Counted from the first letter of the stretch, positions 43,326-53,424 are shown. The stretch is DNA of 64,000 nt from Pseudomonas sp. SID14000 (GCF_002165135.1 NZ_NFZQ01000006.1:186001-250000); one strand, 5' to 3'. The notes: generated from the sequence alone by a model not told the origin. A program made the numbers and translations.

Positions 43326-43703
43326 ATGAGTGAAGATGCACAAGATGTGGTTTTGGTCGTCGAGGATGAACCGGCGATTCGCATGATTCTGCGTGATTAC
43401 CTGGCAGGTGAGGGCTATCACGTGCTGGTGGCCGAGGATGGCGAGCAGGCGTTTGCGATCCTGGCAAGCAAGCCGCACCTCGACCTGATGGTGACGGACT
43501 TCCGCTTGCCGGGCGGGATTTCCGGGGTGGATATTGCCGAGCCGGCAATGAAGTTGCGGCCGGACCTGAAGGTGATTTTCATCAGCGGCTACCCGGCGGA
43601 GATTCTGGAATCCGGCAGCCCGATCACCCGCAAGGCACCGATCCTGGCCAAGCCGTTCGACCTGGATACCTTGCACGAGCAGATTCAGTCGCTCCTGCGC
43701 TAG
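43326..43703 (+). CDS. single-domain response regulator
   Basis: A 125-residue receiver-only protein. Acidic pair VVEDEP, Asp58 in LDLMVTDFRLPGG, Ser in FISGYPAE and Lys in LAKPFD. It is similar in type to the divergent receiver at 36608. It is the last gene of the signalling operon, 44 bases after the kinase. A REP pair follows. Confidence 0.88.
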   Translation: MSEDAQDVVLVVEDEPAIRMILRDYLAGEGYHVLVAEDGEQAFAILASKPHLDLMVTDFRLPGGISGVDIAEPAMKLRPDLKVIFISGYPAEILESGSPITRKAPILAKPFDLDTLHEQIQSLLR

Positions 43704-43705
43704 CC

Positions 43706-43810
43706 CGCACCGGCCCTTTCGCGGGTAAACCCGCTCCCACAGGAACTGTGCAGGTCTTTGGATTTGCACAGTTCCTGTGGGAGCGGGTTTACCCGCGAAA
43801 GGGCCGGAAC
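43706..43810. repeat. paired REP element (inverted)
   Basis: accggccctttcgcgggtaa...ctcccacaggaactg and its near-perfect complement, between the convergent receiver and TetR genes. Confidence 0.9.
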
Positions 43811-43813
43811 AGG

Positions 43814-44395
43814 TTAGCGCAGGGTCCGCTCCAGCCCACCCACCAGCATGCTTTCCATCAACCCCAGCCCCTGTTCTTCGGGCAAGGCCTTCAACAACCC
43901 AGGTAACTGGTTCAGCAGCGTCGCCACCACATGCGCCGTGGCCACCAGGGCCTGCCCCTGCAACTTCGCCTGCGGTGCGATCAACCTCAGCAACCCCGCC
44001 TCATAGCGCTTGCGCAACAAGGCCAGGCGCGCCTGCTGGTCGTCGTTCAGGCAACAGAAGTCCCGTTCCGCCAGGCGAAACTGCATCGGCCGTTCGGCAT
44101 GCAACTGCCAGTGCGCGGCAATCAGGCAGCTCAATGCCGACGCCCCGCGAGCCATGGCCCGGCGCCCTTGGTCCAGAGTGGCCTGCAACTCCTCGTACAA
44201 CTCCTCGATCAGGTCGTACAACAAGTCCTGCTTGCTGGGAAAGTGATGGTACAGCGAGCCCGCGGTCAGCCCCACATGGGCCGCCAGCTCGCGCATGCTG
44301 ACTTGGCCAAAGCCCTTTTCGGCAAACAGGGCCATGGCCCGGTCACGTCGCTCTTCAAAGTTGGCACAGCGCATCGCGGCATTGACCGGGGGCAT
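43814..44395 (-). CDS. TetR-family transcriptional regulator
   Basis: A 193-residue repressor with the N-terminal TetR helix-turn-helix (AMALFAEKGFGQVSMRELAAHVGLTAGSLYHHFPSKQDLLYDL). The C-terminal ligand domain is helical. It is co-oriented with and 12 bases downstream of the 3-hydroxyacyl-CoA dehydrogenase gene, so it probably belongs to and regulates that beta-oxidation operon in response to an acyl-CoA. Confidence 0.88.
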   Translation of the reverse strand: MPPVNAAMRCANFEERRDRAMALFAEKGFGQVSMRELAAHVGLTAGSLYHHFPSKQDLLYDLIEELYEELQATLDQGRRAMARGASALSCLIAAHWQLHAERPMQFRLAERDFCCLNDDQQARLALLRKRYEAGLLRLIAPQAKLQGQALVATAHVVATLLNQLPGLLKALPEEQGLGLMESMLVGGLERTLR

Positions 44396-44407
44396 GGCGT
44401 TCGCTCC

Positions 44408-45256
44408 TCAGTAGGTGAAGAAACCGCGGCCGCTCTTGCGCCCCAGCCAACCGGCCGCGACCATTTCCTTGAGCAGCGGGGCAGGGCGGTACTTGCTGTC
44501 GTTGAAGCCTTCATGGAAGGCTTCCATGATCGCCAGCAGGGTGTCGAGGCCGATCAGGTCGGCCAGGGCCAGCGGGCCGATCGGCTGGTTGCAGCCCAGG
44601 CGCATGCCGGTGTCGATGTCCTCGGCACTGGCCAGGCCTTCCTGGCGCACGAAGATCGCTTCGTTGATCATCGGCACCAGGATGCGGTTGACCACGAAGC
44701 CCGGGCGGTTGCCAGCAGTGATCGGGGTCTTGCCGACCTTTTCGGTCACCACCAGCGCCTGGGCGTAGGTGCTGTCGCTGGTCTGCAGGCCGCGAATGAT
44801 CTCGACCAGCGCCATCATCGGCACCGGGTTGAAGAAGTGCACGCCAATGAAACGCTCGGGGTGCTCGATGCTGGCCGCCAGCTGGGTGACCGACAGCGAC
44901 GAGGTGTTGGTGGCGATCAGGCAGTCGGCGGCGACGTTGGCGGCCACCTGCTGCAGGATGCGCTGCTTGAGCTGCAGGTTCTCGGTGGCGGCCTCGATCA
45001 CCAGCTGCGCGCCGCTCAGCTGGGTGTAGTCGGTGCTGGTGCGAATGCGGGTCCGGGCAGCCGCGGCCTTGTCGGCGTCGAGGGTGCCTTTGCTGACCTG
45101 GCGCTCAAGGTTCTTGCTCAAGGTGGCCACGCCGCGCTCCAGCGCAGCGTCAGAAACATCCACCAGCAGTACCTGGTAGCCGGCCACCGCACACACCTGG
45201 GCAATGCCGTTGCCCATGGTGCCGGCGCCGATCACGGCGATCTGTTCAATGCTCAT
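44408..45256 (-). CDS. 3-hydroxybutyryl-CoA dehydrogenase
   Basis: A 282-residue NAD-dependent 3-hydroxyacyl-CoA dehydrogenase of short-chain type: GAGTMGNGIAQVCAVAG dinucleotide fold, catalytic His in IGVHFFNPVP, and NRPGFVVNRILVPMINEA. It oxidises short 3-hydroxyacyl-CoAs to 3-ketoacyl-CoAs, the substrate of the thiolase encoded just upstream. Gap to the thiolase is 13 bases. Confidence 0.9.
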   Translation of the reverse strand: MSIEQIAVIGAGTMGNGIAQVCAVAGYQVLLVDVSDAALERGVATLSKNLERQVSKGTLDADKAAAARTRIRTSTDYTQLSGAQLVIEAATENLQLKQRILQQVAANVAADCLIATNTSSLSVTQLAASIEHPERFIGVHFFNPVPMMALVEIIRGLQTSDSTYAQALVVTEKVGKTPITAGNRPGFVVNRILVPMINEAIFVRQEGLASAEDIDTGMRLGCNQPIGPLALADLIGLDTLLAIMEAFHEGFNDSKYRPAPLLKEMVAAGWLGRKSGRGFFTY

Positions 45257-45269
45257 GTGTCAGTTTCCT

Positions 45270-46454
45270 TCAGACGCGCTCGAAGACCACGGCGATGCCT
45301 TGGCCGCCGCCGATGCACATGGTGGCCAGGGCGTAGCGGCCCTGGATGCGCTGCAGCTCATGGATGGCCTTGGTGGCAATGATTGTGCCGGTGGCACCCA
45401 CCGGGTGGCCGAGGGAGATGCCCGAGCCGTTGGGGTTGACCTTTTCCGGGTCGAAGCCCAGTTCGCGGGCTACCGCGCAGGCCTGGGCGGCGAAGGCTTC
45501 GTTGGACTCGATCACGTCCAGGTCCTGCACCTTCAGGCCGGTCTTCTCCAGCACCTTGCGGGTGGCCGGGATCGGGCCAAGGCCCATCAGTTCCGGCTCG
45601 ACACCGGCATGGGCGTAGCCCACCAGGCGTGCCAGCGGCTTCAGGCCCAGGCGGCGCACCGCATCACCACTGGCCAGTACCAGGCCGCCAGCGCCGTCGT
45701 TGATGCCACTGGCGTTGCCGGCGGTAACGGTGCCGTCTTTCTTGAACACCGCCTTCATCCCTGCCAGTTGCTCGGCGGTCACCTCGCCACGCACATGCTC
45801 GTCGGTGCTGAACTGCACGCTGCCCTTGCGGGTTTTCAGTTCCAGCGGGACGATCTGGCTGGCGAAGCGGCCCTCGGCAATGGCGCGGGCGGCGCGGCGC
45901 TGGCTGGTCAGGGCCAGTTCGTCCTGCATTTCGCGGGTAATGCCGTGCTTGGCCGCAACGTTCTCGGCAGTGATGCCCATATGGAAGTGTTCGAACGGGT
46001 CCTGCAGCACGCCGACGGTGTAGTCGATGCCTTGCAGGTCACCCATGCGGGCACCCCAGCGTGCCTGCGGCAGCAGGTACGGGCCACGGCTCATGGATTC
46101 GGCGCCGGCCGCCACGGCCACGTCGGTGTCGCCCAACAGCAGGCATTGGGCCGCCGAGACGATGGCCTGCAGGCCCGAGCCGCACAGGCGGTTGACGTTG
46201 AAGGCCGGGGTTTCCTTGGGGATGCCGGCGTTCATTGCTGCTACGCGGGCCAGGTAGGCGTCGCGTGGCTCGGTGGGGATCACCGTGCCCATCACCAGGT
46301 GGCCGACTTGCTCGGCGGCCACGCCCGAGCGCTCTATGGCGGCGCGGGTAATGGCGCTGGCCAGGTCAGCCAGCGGCAGGTCCTTGAGGGAACCGCCAAA
46401 GCCACCAATGGCTGAACGGACGGCACTGACGACGTAGATTTCTGCGCTGCTCAT
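45270..46454 (-). CDS. acetyl-CoA acetyltransferase / beta-ketothiolase (BktB-like)
   Basis: A 394-residue thiolase. Active-site cysteine is in NRLCGSGLQAIVSA, the histidine in GSGISLGHPVGATG, and the second cysteine in the C-terminal MCIGGGQGIAVVFERV. The start at 46454 has GGAGCCCCT in front; the frame runs further upstream without support. It cleaves or forms 3-ketoacyl-CoA with the neighbouring dehydrogenase. Divergent AraC gene at 46623. Confidence 0.9.
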   Translation of the reverse strand: MSSAEIYVVSAVRSAIGGFGGSLKDLPLADLASAITRAAIERSGVAAEQVGHLVMGTVIPTEPRDAYLARVAAMNAGIPKETPAFNVNRLCGSGLQAIVSAAQCLLLGDTDVAVAAGAESMSRGPYLLPQARWGARMGDLQGIDYTVGVLQDPFEHFHMGITAENVAAKHGITREMQDELALTSQRRAARAIAEGRFASQIVPLELKTRKGSVQFSTDEHVRGEVTAEQLAGMKAVFKKDGTVTAGNASGINDGAGGLVLASGDAVRRLGLKPLARLVGYAHAGVEPELMGLGPIPATRKVLEKTGLKVQDLDVIESNEAFAAQACAVARELGFDPEKVNPNGSGISLGHPVGATGTIIATKAIHELQRIQGRYALATMCIGGGQGIAVVFERV

Positions 46455-46622
46455 AGGGGCTCCGATTGCGAAGGCATGGCGGGACCGGGCCAGGCTCTGC
46501 GAGAATGGCCGGTAATCCCGGAGTGGGACCGAGTCTAGGCAAAGGCTCTGTTGCAGCCTATGCCGGAACTGTTCAAACAACCTGGCACTTTTTGCCACTC
46601 AGCATAGACAGCGAAAACCGCC

Positions 46623-47633
46623 ATGCGCGATAGCGATTCGGTCGCCGTGTACTTCCTCAATGCCATGCTCCATGCCCTGCGCGACTGCCCCGCCGAACGC
46701 GATGCGCAGTTGCGAGCGGTGGGCATCGACCCGCAACTGCTCGAACAGCCCCAGGCGCGGGTGCCAGCCAAGGCCTTCGTCCAGCTGTGGCTGGCGCTGA
46801 TCCAGCGCCTGGACGACGAGTTCTTTCGCCTCGACAGCCATGGCATGCCGCCGGGCAGTTTCGCCCTGATCTGCCGGGGCCTGATCCTGGAGCCGAACCT
46901 GGAGAAAGCCTTGCGCCAGTGCATGGCTGGTTTCGGCCTGTTCCTGCGTGACTTGCGCGGCAGCCTGACGGTGCGTGGCGGGCGGGCGTTGATCAGCGTG
47001 CAGTCGAGCATTGTCGACCCGCTGACCCGGGTGTACGCCGAGGAAACCTACCTGGTGCTGATGATCGGCATGCTGTGCTGGTTGGCCGGGCGGCGGATCG
47101 CCATCGACCGCACCGAGCTGGCTGTGTCGCGCCCGGCTCAGGAGGACGACCTGCTGCTGTGGGGGCCGGACCTGCGCCTGGGCAGTGGGCGTACCGAGGT
47201 GGAGTTCGATAGCGCCTACCTGCGTCTACCGGTAGTGCAGGACCTGGCGGCCCTGAAAACCTTCCTGCGCAGTGCACCGCAGGGGCTGGTGATTCGCTTT
47301 CGCAACCAGAACGGGCTGGTGGCCGAGGTGTACCGACACCTGCGGGCGCGGCGCTATGGGCAGTGGCCGACGTTGGCAGCGCTGGCGCAGCAGCAGGGGG
47401 TCAGTGCCAGTACTTTTCGTCGGCAGCTGGAACGGGAGGGGCGTTCGTACCAGCAGATCAAGGACGAGGTGCGCCGGGCAATGGCCTTCGAGCGGTTGCG
47501 CGAAGGGGTGTTGAGCATTGCCGAGATTGCCGAGCAGGCGGGGTTCCAGGAGCCCAGTGCGTTTCACCGGGCGTTCAAGAAGTGGACCGGGCAAAGCCCC
47601 GGGAGCTACCGGGCGCGGTTGGCCGGGCGTTGA
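46623..47633 (+). CDS. AraC-family transcriptional regulator
   Basis: A 336-residue regulator. The N-terminal 190 residues form the OruR/ArgR-like ligand domain often seen in Pseudomonas (RVPAKAFVQLWLALIQRLDD). The C-terminal HTH pair includes SASTFRRQLEREGRSYQQI and IAEQAGFQEPSAFHRAFKKWTGQSPGSYR. It is divergent from the thiolase operon across 168 bases and is its likely regulator. Confidence 0.9.
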   Translation: MRDSDSVAVYFLNAMLHALRDCPAERDAQLRAVGIDPQLLEQPQARVPAKAFVQLWLALIQRLDDEFFRLDSHGMPPGSFALICRGLILEPNLEKALRQCMAGFGLFLRDLRGSLTVRGGRALISVQSSIVDPLTRVYAEETYLVLMIGMLCWLAGRRIAIDRTELAVSRPAQEDDLLLWGPDLRLGSGRTEVEFDSAYLRLPVVQDLAALKTFLRSAPQGLVIRFRNQNGLVAEVYRHLRARRYGQWPTLAALAQQQGVSASTFRRQLEREGRSYQQIKDEVRRAMAFERLREGVLSIAEIAEQAGFQEPSAFHRAFKKWTGQSPGSYRARLAGR

Positions 47634-47640
47634 GATGTTG

Positions 47641-47689
47641 CCTGTGCCGGCCTCTTCGCGGGTTTACCCGCGAAGAGGCCAGTACAGGC
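47641..47689. repeat. single REP hairpin
   Basis: cctgtgccggcctcttcgcg-ggtttac-cgcgaagaggcc-agtacagg forms one compact hairpin between the AraC and AhpD-like genes and may act as terminator. Confidence 0.75.
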
Positions 47690-47702
47690 AACCGATCAAT
47701 GA

Positions 47703-48140
47703 TCAGGCCGGCACCATGGCAAACCCGACCCCGAACCGGTTCCAGGCATTGATGGTGGCAATTGCCAGGGTCAGGTTGACCACCTCGGCCGGCTCGAAGT
47801 GTGCCTGCAAGGTTTCATAATCCGCCTGCGGCGCGCCGTGCTCGGGCAGCCGGGTCAGGCTCTCCACCCAGGCCAGCGCGGCACGTTCGCGTGGAGTGAA
47901 GTAGGCGGTCTCCTGCCAGACGCACAAGGTCTGCAGGCGTGCCTCGGTCTCACCGGCCTTGCGCGCATCGTTGGCGTGCAGGTTGACGCAGTAGGCGCAG
48001 CCATTGATCTGCGAAGCTCGCAGGCGCACCAGCTCCAACAGGGAACTCTCCAGGCCGCTCTTGGCCAGGGCTTGCTCCAGGCCGACCATGGCTTTGTAGG
48101 CCTCGGGGGCGTGCTTGGCCCATTCGATACGGTTGTGCAT
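47703..48140 (-). CDS. carboxymuconolactone decarboxylase/AhpD-family protein
   Basis: A 145-residue helical protein with the AhpD redox motif INGCAYCVNLHANDAR (CxxC plus His). Such proteins act as alkylhydroperoxidase partners or detoxifiers of small peroxides. The start at 48140 follows GGAGACAGCC. Monocistronic. Confidence 0.88.
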   Translation of the reverse strand: MHNRIEWAKHAPEAYKAMVGLEQALAKSGLESSLLELVRLRASQINGCAYCVNLHANDARKAGETEARLQTLCVWQETAYFTPRERAALAWVESLTRLPEHGAPQADYETLQAHFEPAEVVNLTLAIATINAWNRFGVGFAMVPA

Positions 48141-48337
48141 GGCTGTCTCCAAAGGGTGTGGGGTGGGATGGCGCTACTGTAGCGTCGCCCGTTGGCCATC
48201 CCGATAGCCAATCACGCGCATAAGCGGGAGGCCAATCGGCCATTAAGGAGGCCACTGGCAGGCATCCAATCTCTTCATTTCTGCCAGGCCGTCCAAGCCT
48301 GGATAATGACCAGGTCTTGCTACAGGAGAGCCGATTC

Positions 48338-48796
48338 ATGTCCGAAGAACGTTACATGCGCGAAGCACTCGACCTGGCCCGCGCCAACATTCAGGCCGGT
48401 GGCAGGCCCTTCGGCGCTGTGCTGGTGTACCAGGGGCAGGTGCTGGCGCGTGCTGTAAACGAGATCCACAGCACCCAGGACCCCACCGCCCACGCCGAGA
48501 TGCAGGCCATCCGCAAGGCCAGCCTCGCCTTGGGCCAGGCGCGGCTGGACGGTGCCGAAATATACGCCAGTGGCCACCCGTGCCCGATGTGCCTGGCGGC
48601 CATGCACCTGTGTGGCATCGAGCGGGCCTGGTTTGCCTATGACAACGCCGAGGGCGAACCCTATGGCTTGTCTACCGCGGCGGTATACGCGCAGATGGCT
48701 CGCCCACCCCAGCAGCAGAGCCTGCCACTGCGCGCGCTGAAGCCCAGCGGCGAAGCCGGTTTATACCTTGAATGGAAACAGGCCAACGCACAATGA
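48338..48796 (+). CDS. nucleoside/guanine deaminase (cytidine deaminase-like fold)
   Basis: A 152-residue zinc deaminase: zinc His and catalytic Glu in TAHAEMQAIRKA, and zinc cysteines in HPCPMCLAAMHLCG. The C-terminus resembles GuaD-like guanine deaminases more than TadA. The start follows CAGGAGAGCCGATTC. The same reading frame continues after its TGA into the remnant of a transporter gene. Confidence 0.85.
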   Translation: MSEERYMREALDLARANIQAGGRPFGAVLVYQGQVLARAVNEIHSTQDPTAHAEMQAIRKASLALGQARLDGAEIYASGHPCPMCLAAMHLCGIERAWFAYDNAEGEPYGLSTAAVYAQMARPPQQQSLPLRALKPSGEAGLYLEWKQANAQ

Positions 48797-49042
48797 GGGC
48801 GGCCTGCCGAGGCTGGCAGCCTGGCGGCGTTCGTGCAGGGCATCGGCTTCATCATCACCGGCATCGTGCCGTACCTTACCGGCTGGCTGCGCGATATAAG
48901 CGGCGATTTCCAGGCCTCGTGGACGCTGCTGACCGTGACTGTGATGGCGATGCTGCTGGTAACCGCGTGCTTCAACCCACGCGGTTATGCCGCGGCCATT
49001 GCCCGCCCGGTTGTCGGGGGCAAGGCCGCGCCGGTCAACTGA
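48797..49042 (+). pseudogene. C-terminal remnant of an MFS (CynX-like) transporter
   Basis: Right after the deaminase stop, in the same frame, the sequence reads AGSLAAFVQGIGFIITGIVP then YLTGWLRDISGDFQASWTLL, the last two membrane helices of a cyanate-type MFS permease. The preceding roughly 330 residues are missing and there is no start codon, so this is a deletion remnant. Its last 8 bases overlap the convergent MocR gene. Confidence 0.8.
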
Positions 49043-50468
49043 GGCGTTGCAGGGTGTCGCGTACCCGGTCCAGCGCCGGGTCGATGTCCAGCAGCTCGAT
49101 GGCACCGAAGCCCAGCAACAGCCCCGGGCGCACTGGCGCTTCGCTGAAGAACGGCGCCAGCGAGTACAGGCCGACCTCCACCTTGCGCGCGAGGTTGACC
49201 AGCATCTCGACATCGACCCCAGGTTTGGCCAGGGCGCTGAGGTGGAAACCGGCGCTGGCGGGTATGGCGCTGAACCACGGCGACAGGTCGCCGCCCAGGC
49301 GCGCGAGGATGCGTTCGCGGCGGGCGCTGTAGACCTCGTGGCAACGGCGGATGTGCTTGTTCAGGTGGCCTTCGCCGAGAAAACGCGCCAGTGCCCACTG
49401 CAACAGGGCCGGGCTGTGCCAGTCGCTGAGGTGCTTGGCCACGCAGGCGGCTTTCAACACAGCGGGTGGCAGGACGGCATAGCCCAGGCGCAGTTCCGCC
49501 AGCAAGGTCTTGGAGAAGGTCCCCACATAGGCCACCAGGCCATGGCGGTCGAGGCGCTGCAGTGCGTCCGGGGCTGGCCCGTTGTAGCGGAACTCGCAGT
49601 CATAGTCGTCCTCGATGATCAACGCACCCAACTCGGCGGCCCGTGCCAGCAGGGCGTGCCGACGTGGCTCGCTCATCGGCATGCCCAGCGGGAACTGGTG
49701 CGAGGGTGTCACGTAGATCAGCCGGGTGCCGTCGGCGATCTGTTCCACGCACAGGCCTTCATCGTCGACGGGTACCGATTGCAGGCGCGCGCCCAGGGCC
49801 AGGAAGAGTTGTCGCGCTGGCGGGTAGCCGGGGTCTTCCATGGCCACCTGGCAACCCGGCTCGACCAGCACCCGGGCGATCAGGTCCAGTGCCTGCTGGG
49901 CGCCGTTGCACACCAGCACGTCGGTGCCGCTGCAGTGCACGCCGCGGGCGTAGGCCACGTGGTGGGCGATTGCCTCGCGCAGTTCTGGCAGGCCCTGAGC
50001 CGGGAACTGTCGCTCGGGGTGGCGCTGGCTGCGGCGCAGGGCATAGTTCAGGCAACTGCGCCATTGGTCGAACGGAAACTGCGCCTTGCTTGAGGCCCCA
50101 CCGATAAAGTCATAACGCGAGGGTGCCTCCAGCTGACGTTGGCTTAGCACGGTGGCGCGCTGCTGCCAGCGCTCGAGGGATGCGGCACCGGCCAGGGTAA
50201 TGGCGGTTGATTCGCTGCTGCGTAGCGGCTGGCGCGGGGTGATGAAGGTGCCACGGCCGACCACGCCGCTTAGCAGGTTGTCGTAGGTCAGCCGGGAATA
50301 GGCCTCTGCCACGGTCTTGCGCGACACGCCCAGCTGCTCTGCCAGCAGGCGGCTTGGCGGCAGTTGGGTGCCGGCGGCCAGATGGCCGCTGTCGATGCCG
50401 GCACGCAGTTGCTGGTAAAGCTGGTCTGCCAGGCCTTTGCGGCCTTCCAGGCGAATGTGCAGTTCCAT
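49035..50468 (-). CDS. MocR/PdxR-type regulator (GntR HTH plus aminotransferase domain)
   Basis: A 477-residue protein. N-terminal GntR winged helix (LADQLYQQLRAG through LLAEQLGVSRKTVAEAYSRL), then a class I aminotransferase-like domain with the PLP lysine region YVGTFSKTLLAELRLGY. MocR proteins use PLP or its aldimine as effector. The start at 50468 begins MELHIRLEG. Its normal partner may have been the transporter whose remnant lies downstream. Confidence 0.9.
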   Translation of the reverse strand: MELHIRLEGRKGLADQLYQQLRAGIDSGHLAAGTQLPPSRLLAEQLGVSRKTVAEAYSRLTYDNLLSGVVGRGTFITPRQPLRSSESTAITLAGAASLERWQQRATVLSQRQLEAPSRYDFIGGASSKAQFPFDQWRSCLNYALRRSQRHPERQFPAQGLPELREAIAHHVAYARGVHCSGTDVLVCNGAQQALDLIARVLVEPGCQVAMEDPGYPPARQLFLALGARLQSVPVDDEGLCVEQIADGTRLIYVTPSHQFPLGMPMSEPRRHALLARAAELGALIIEDDYDCEFRYNGPAPDALQRLDRHGLVAYVGTFSKTLLAELRLGYAVLPPAVLKAACVAKHLSDWHSPALLQWALARFLGEGHLNKHIRRCHEVYSARRERILARLGGDLSPWFSAIPASAGFHLSALAKPGVDVEMLVNLARKVEVGLYSLAPFFSEAPVRPGLLLGFGAIELLDIDPALDRVRDTLQRLS

Positions 50469-50561
50469 GGAGTGGTCCGGAGCGGGGAAGTGCTCAGGAT
50501 AGCGGATTGACCGGGGAAGGGCATGGGGCCGCAAAGCGGCCCCCAGGCAAGCGGTCGGTAA

Positions 50562-50900
50562 TCAGAGGCGCGCCGCGCTCACCGTGATGTAGCCCTTGTC
50601 CGCCAGTGCGATGCGTATCACCGTCTCGTCCGTCGGCGCCTTGCGGTTGCGCTTGATGCGCACGCCTTCCACCGCCGCCGCGTTCATATGCTCGGAAATG
50701 GCCCGACCGTTCGGGTCGAAGAACACCTCGCTGGCCAGCAACTCGATACGCTCGATCAGTTCTCGCGAGCGTTCATCGGTGGCGCAGAAGAACATCACCC
50801 CCGACAGGTGCGGGTCGTCATCCGGGTTGTTCATGTCATGGGCCAGCAGTTCGCGCAGGGTGCTGCGCAATTCGGCGGTGGGGCGGGCGTACGGGTGCAT
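50562..50900 (-). CDS. conserved hypothetical protein
   Basis: A 112-residue soluble protein with a strong ribosome binding site (AGAGGAGGTTCCGC) in front of MHPYARPTAELRSTLREL. The middle contains GVMFFCATDERSRELIERIELL. No family recognised; looks like a small Pseudomonas-specific protein. No operon partner. Confidence 0.7.
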   Translation of the reverse strand: MHPYARPTAELRSTLRELLAHDMNNPDDDPHLSGVMFFCATDERSRELIERIELLASEVFFDPNGRAISEHMNAAAVEGVRIKRNRKAPTDETVIRIALADKGYITVSAARL

Positions 50901-51102
50901 GCGGAACCTCCTCTGGATCGCGACCTTGCGTCATCCAGTGCCGATCATGTTTTCAGTGGGCAGAGGCAACAAGTAGGACGCTTCCGAGCGTCGCATAGGA
51001 AATTTCTGAAGGTGCCGAATGCCACCTCAAGCTGGCGGACGGAGCCTGCGGCACGATTTGCCGCCGGCTACCCGCCTTGCCGGCGATTGGGTGCAAGCGG
51101 CA

Positions 51103-53274
51103 TCAGCGCCCGATGTCCTGCTTGAAGCGCAAGCGCCAGGCATGCAGCAACGGTTCGGTATAGCCACTGGGCTGCTGCCGCCCCTTGAACACCAGTTCAC
51201 GCGCAGCGCGGAAGGCATGCGATGCCTCGAAACCTGCCGCCATCGGCCGGTATGCCGGGTCCCCGGCATTCTGCTGGTCGACCACGCAGGCCATGCGCTG
51301 CAAGGTCGCCTCGACCTGTTCAGCATCGACCACCCCATGATGCAGCCAGTTGGCAATGTGCTGCGCCGAAATCCGCAGCGTCGCGCGGTCTTCCATCAAG
51401 CCCACATCGTGGATATCGGGCACTTTCGAACAGCCGACCCCTTGCTCGACCCAGCGCACCACGTAACCGAGGATGCCCTGGCAGTTGTTGTCCAGTTCGG
51501 CCTGGATCTCGGCAGCGCTCCATGGCCGCTCGGGGCTGACCGGGACACTTAGCAGGCCATGCAGCAACTCCGCGCGCAGGGCATTGAGGTCAACCTGTTC
51601 CAGCGTTTGCTGCACGGCCGCCACATTCACCTGGTGGTAGTGCAGCGCATGCAGCGTCGCCGCTGTGGGCGAGGGCACCCAGGCAGTGCTGGCACCGGCC
51701 CTGGGCTGGGCGACTTTCTGTTCCAGCATGGTCGCCATCAGGTCGGGCATGGCCCACATGCCCTTGCCGATCTGCGCCTTGCCGCGCAGGCCGCAGGCCA
51801 GCCCCACCAATACATTGTTGCGCTCATAGGCCTGGATCCAGGCACTGCCCTTCATGTCGCCCTTGCGCAGCATGGCACCGGCTTCCATGGCCGTGTGCAT
51901 CTCGTCACCGGTGCGGTCGAGGAAACCGGTGTTGATGAACACCACCCGTGACGCGGCGTTGGCGATACAGGCCTTGAGGTTGACACTGGTACGTCGTTCC
52001 TCGTCCATGATGCCCATCTTCAGGGTATGCGCAGGCAGGCCCAACAGCGTTTCGACGCGACTGAACAGTTGGTCGGCAAAGGCTACTTCCGCCGGCCCGT
52101 GCATCTTCGGCTTGACGATGTACAGGCTGCCCTCGCGGGAGTTGCCGCGACGCTTGAGGTCATGCAGGCCGATCAGGCTGGTGACCACGGCATCGAGGAT
52201 GCCTTCCGGGATTTCCCGTCCATCGCGGTCGTGGATGGCCGGGCTGGTCATCAGGTGGCCGACGTTGCGGATGAACAGCAGCGAGCGGCCTGGCAGGGTC
52301 AGTGGCTGGCCGTCTGCGCCGTGGTAGTGGCGATCTTCGGCCAGGGTGCGGTTGAAGGTTTTGGCGCCCTTGCTGACCTGCTCGCTGAGGTCGCCTTTCA
52401 TCAGGCCCAGCCAGTTTCGGTAGACGTTTACCTTGTCGTCGGCGTCCACGGCAGCCACCGAGTCTTCGCAATCGATGATGGTGGTGAGGGCAGCCTCCAG
52501 GAGAATGTCCTTGACCCCGGCAGGGTCCTGCTGGCCGATCGCGTTGGTCGGGTCGATCTGGATTTCGAAATGCAGCTGGTGATGCTGCAACAGGATCGCT
52601 GTCGGGGTGTTCGGCTCACCTTGGTAGCCACGCAGTTGTGCGGGGTGTCTGAGACCGACCTGGCGGCCATCGGCCAGGGTTACCTGCAGCGTGCCCTGGC
52701 TGATCGCGTAGGCTTTGGCATCGTGGTGTGACGCGCCGTCGAGAGGGGCAGAGGTATCGAGGAATTGCCGGCCATAGGCGATCACCTTGGCGCCGCGTAG
52801 CGGGTTGTAGCCCTGGCCACGTTCGGCGCCATCGGTTTCGGCGATGGCATCGGTGCCGTACAGGGCATCGTAGAGCGAGCCCCAGCGGGCGTTGGCGGCA
52901 TTCAGGGCGTAGCGGGCGTTGCTCAGCGGCACTACCAGTTGCGGGCCGGCCTGTACGGCGATCTCGCGGTCGACGTTACGGGTGCTGACCTGCACGCTTG
53001 CGGGGGCCTCCACGAGGTAGCCGATGCCTTGCAGGAAGTGCTGGTAGGCGGCCATGTCGCCGATCGGGCCGGGGTGCTGGCGGTGCCAGTGGTCCAGCTC
53101 TGTCTGCAGGCGCTCGCGTTCGGCAAGCAGAGCGCGGTTTTGCGGTGCGAGGTCGTGGACCAGGGTGCTGAAGCCTTGCCAGAAGGTGCGGGCTTCGATG
53201 CCGGTGCCGGGGAGGACTTCGTCTTCGATGAAGCGCTGCAGGGTGGGGGCGATCTGGAGTGGGTGGTTTGGCAT
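51103..53274 (-). CDS. glcB: malate synthase G
   Basis: A 723-residue enzyme of usual GlcB length. Conserved blocks are [74 protein letters not shown] and [11 protein letters not shown]. It condenses glyoxylate with acetyl-CoA to malate, the last step of glycolate use. It follows the glc genes, separated by a REP pair. Confidence 0.95.
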   Translation of the reverse strand: MPNHPLQIAPTLQRFIEDEVLPGTGIEARTFWQGFSTLVHDLAPQNRALLAERERLQTELDHWHRQHPGPIGDMAAYQHFLQGIGYLVEAPASVQVSTRNVDREIAVQAGPQLVVPLSNARYALNAANARWGSLYDALYGTDAIAETDGAERGQGYNPLRGAKVIAYGRQFLDTSAPLDGASHHDAKAYAISQGTLQVTLADGRQVGLRHPAQLRGYQGEPNTPTAILLQHHQLHFEIQIDPTNAIGQQDPAGVKDILLEAALTTIIDCEDSVAAVDADDKVNVYRNWLGLMKGDLSEQVSKGAKTFNRTLAEDRHYHGADGQPLTLPGRSLLFIRNVGHLMTSPAIHDRDGREIPEGILDAVVTSLIGLHDLKRRGNSREGSLYIVKPKMHGPAEVAFADQLFSRVETLLGLPAHTLKMGIMDEERRTSVNLKACIANAASRVVFINTGFLDRTGDEMHTAMEAGAMLRKGDMKGSAWIQAYERNNVLVGLACGLRGKAQIGKGMWAMPDLMATMLEQKVAQPRAGASTAWVPSPTAATLHALHYHQVNVAAVQQTLEQVDLNALRAELLHGLLSVPVSPERPWSAAEIQAELDNNCQGILGYVVRWVEQGVGCSKVPDIHDVGLMEDRATLRISAQHIANWLHHGVVDAEQVEATLQRMACVVDQQNAGDPAYRPMAAGFEASHAFRAARELVFKGRQQPSGYTEPLLHAWRLRFKQDIGR

Positions 53275-53313
53275 TGTCTGTTCGCTCGATGTTCAGTCTT
53301 CTGGAGAGTTGTT

Positions 53314-53424
53314 GCCTGTGCCGGCCTCTTCGCGGGTGAACCCGCTCCCACAGGTACTGCACAGGTCTCAGGCCATGTGAAAGCCCTGTGGGAGCGGGTT
53401 CACCCGCGAAGAGGCCGGCACAGG
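53314..53424. repeat. paired REP element within the glc cluster
   Basis: gcctgtgccggcctcttcgcg/ggtgaacccgctcccacagg and its complement, in the glcG-glcB gap. It may stabilise or reduce distal glcB transcription. Confidence 0.9.
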
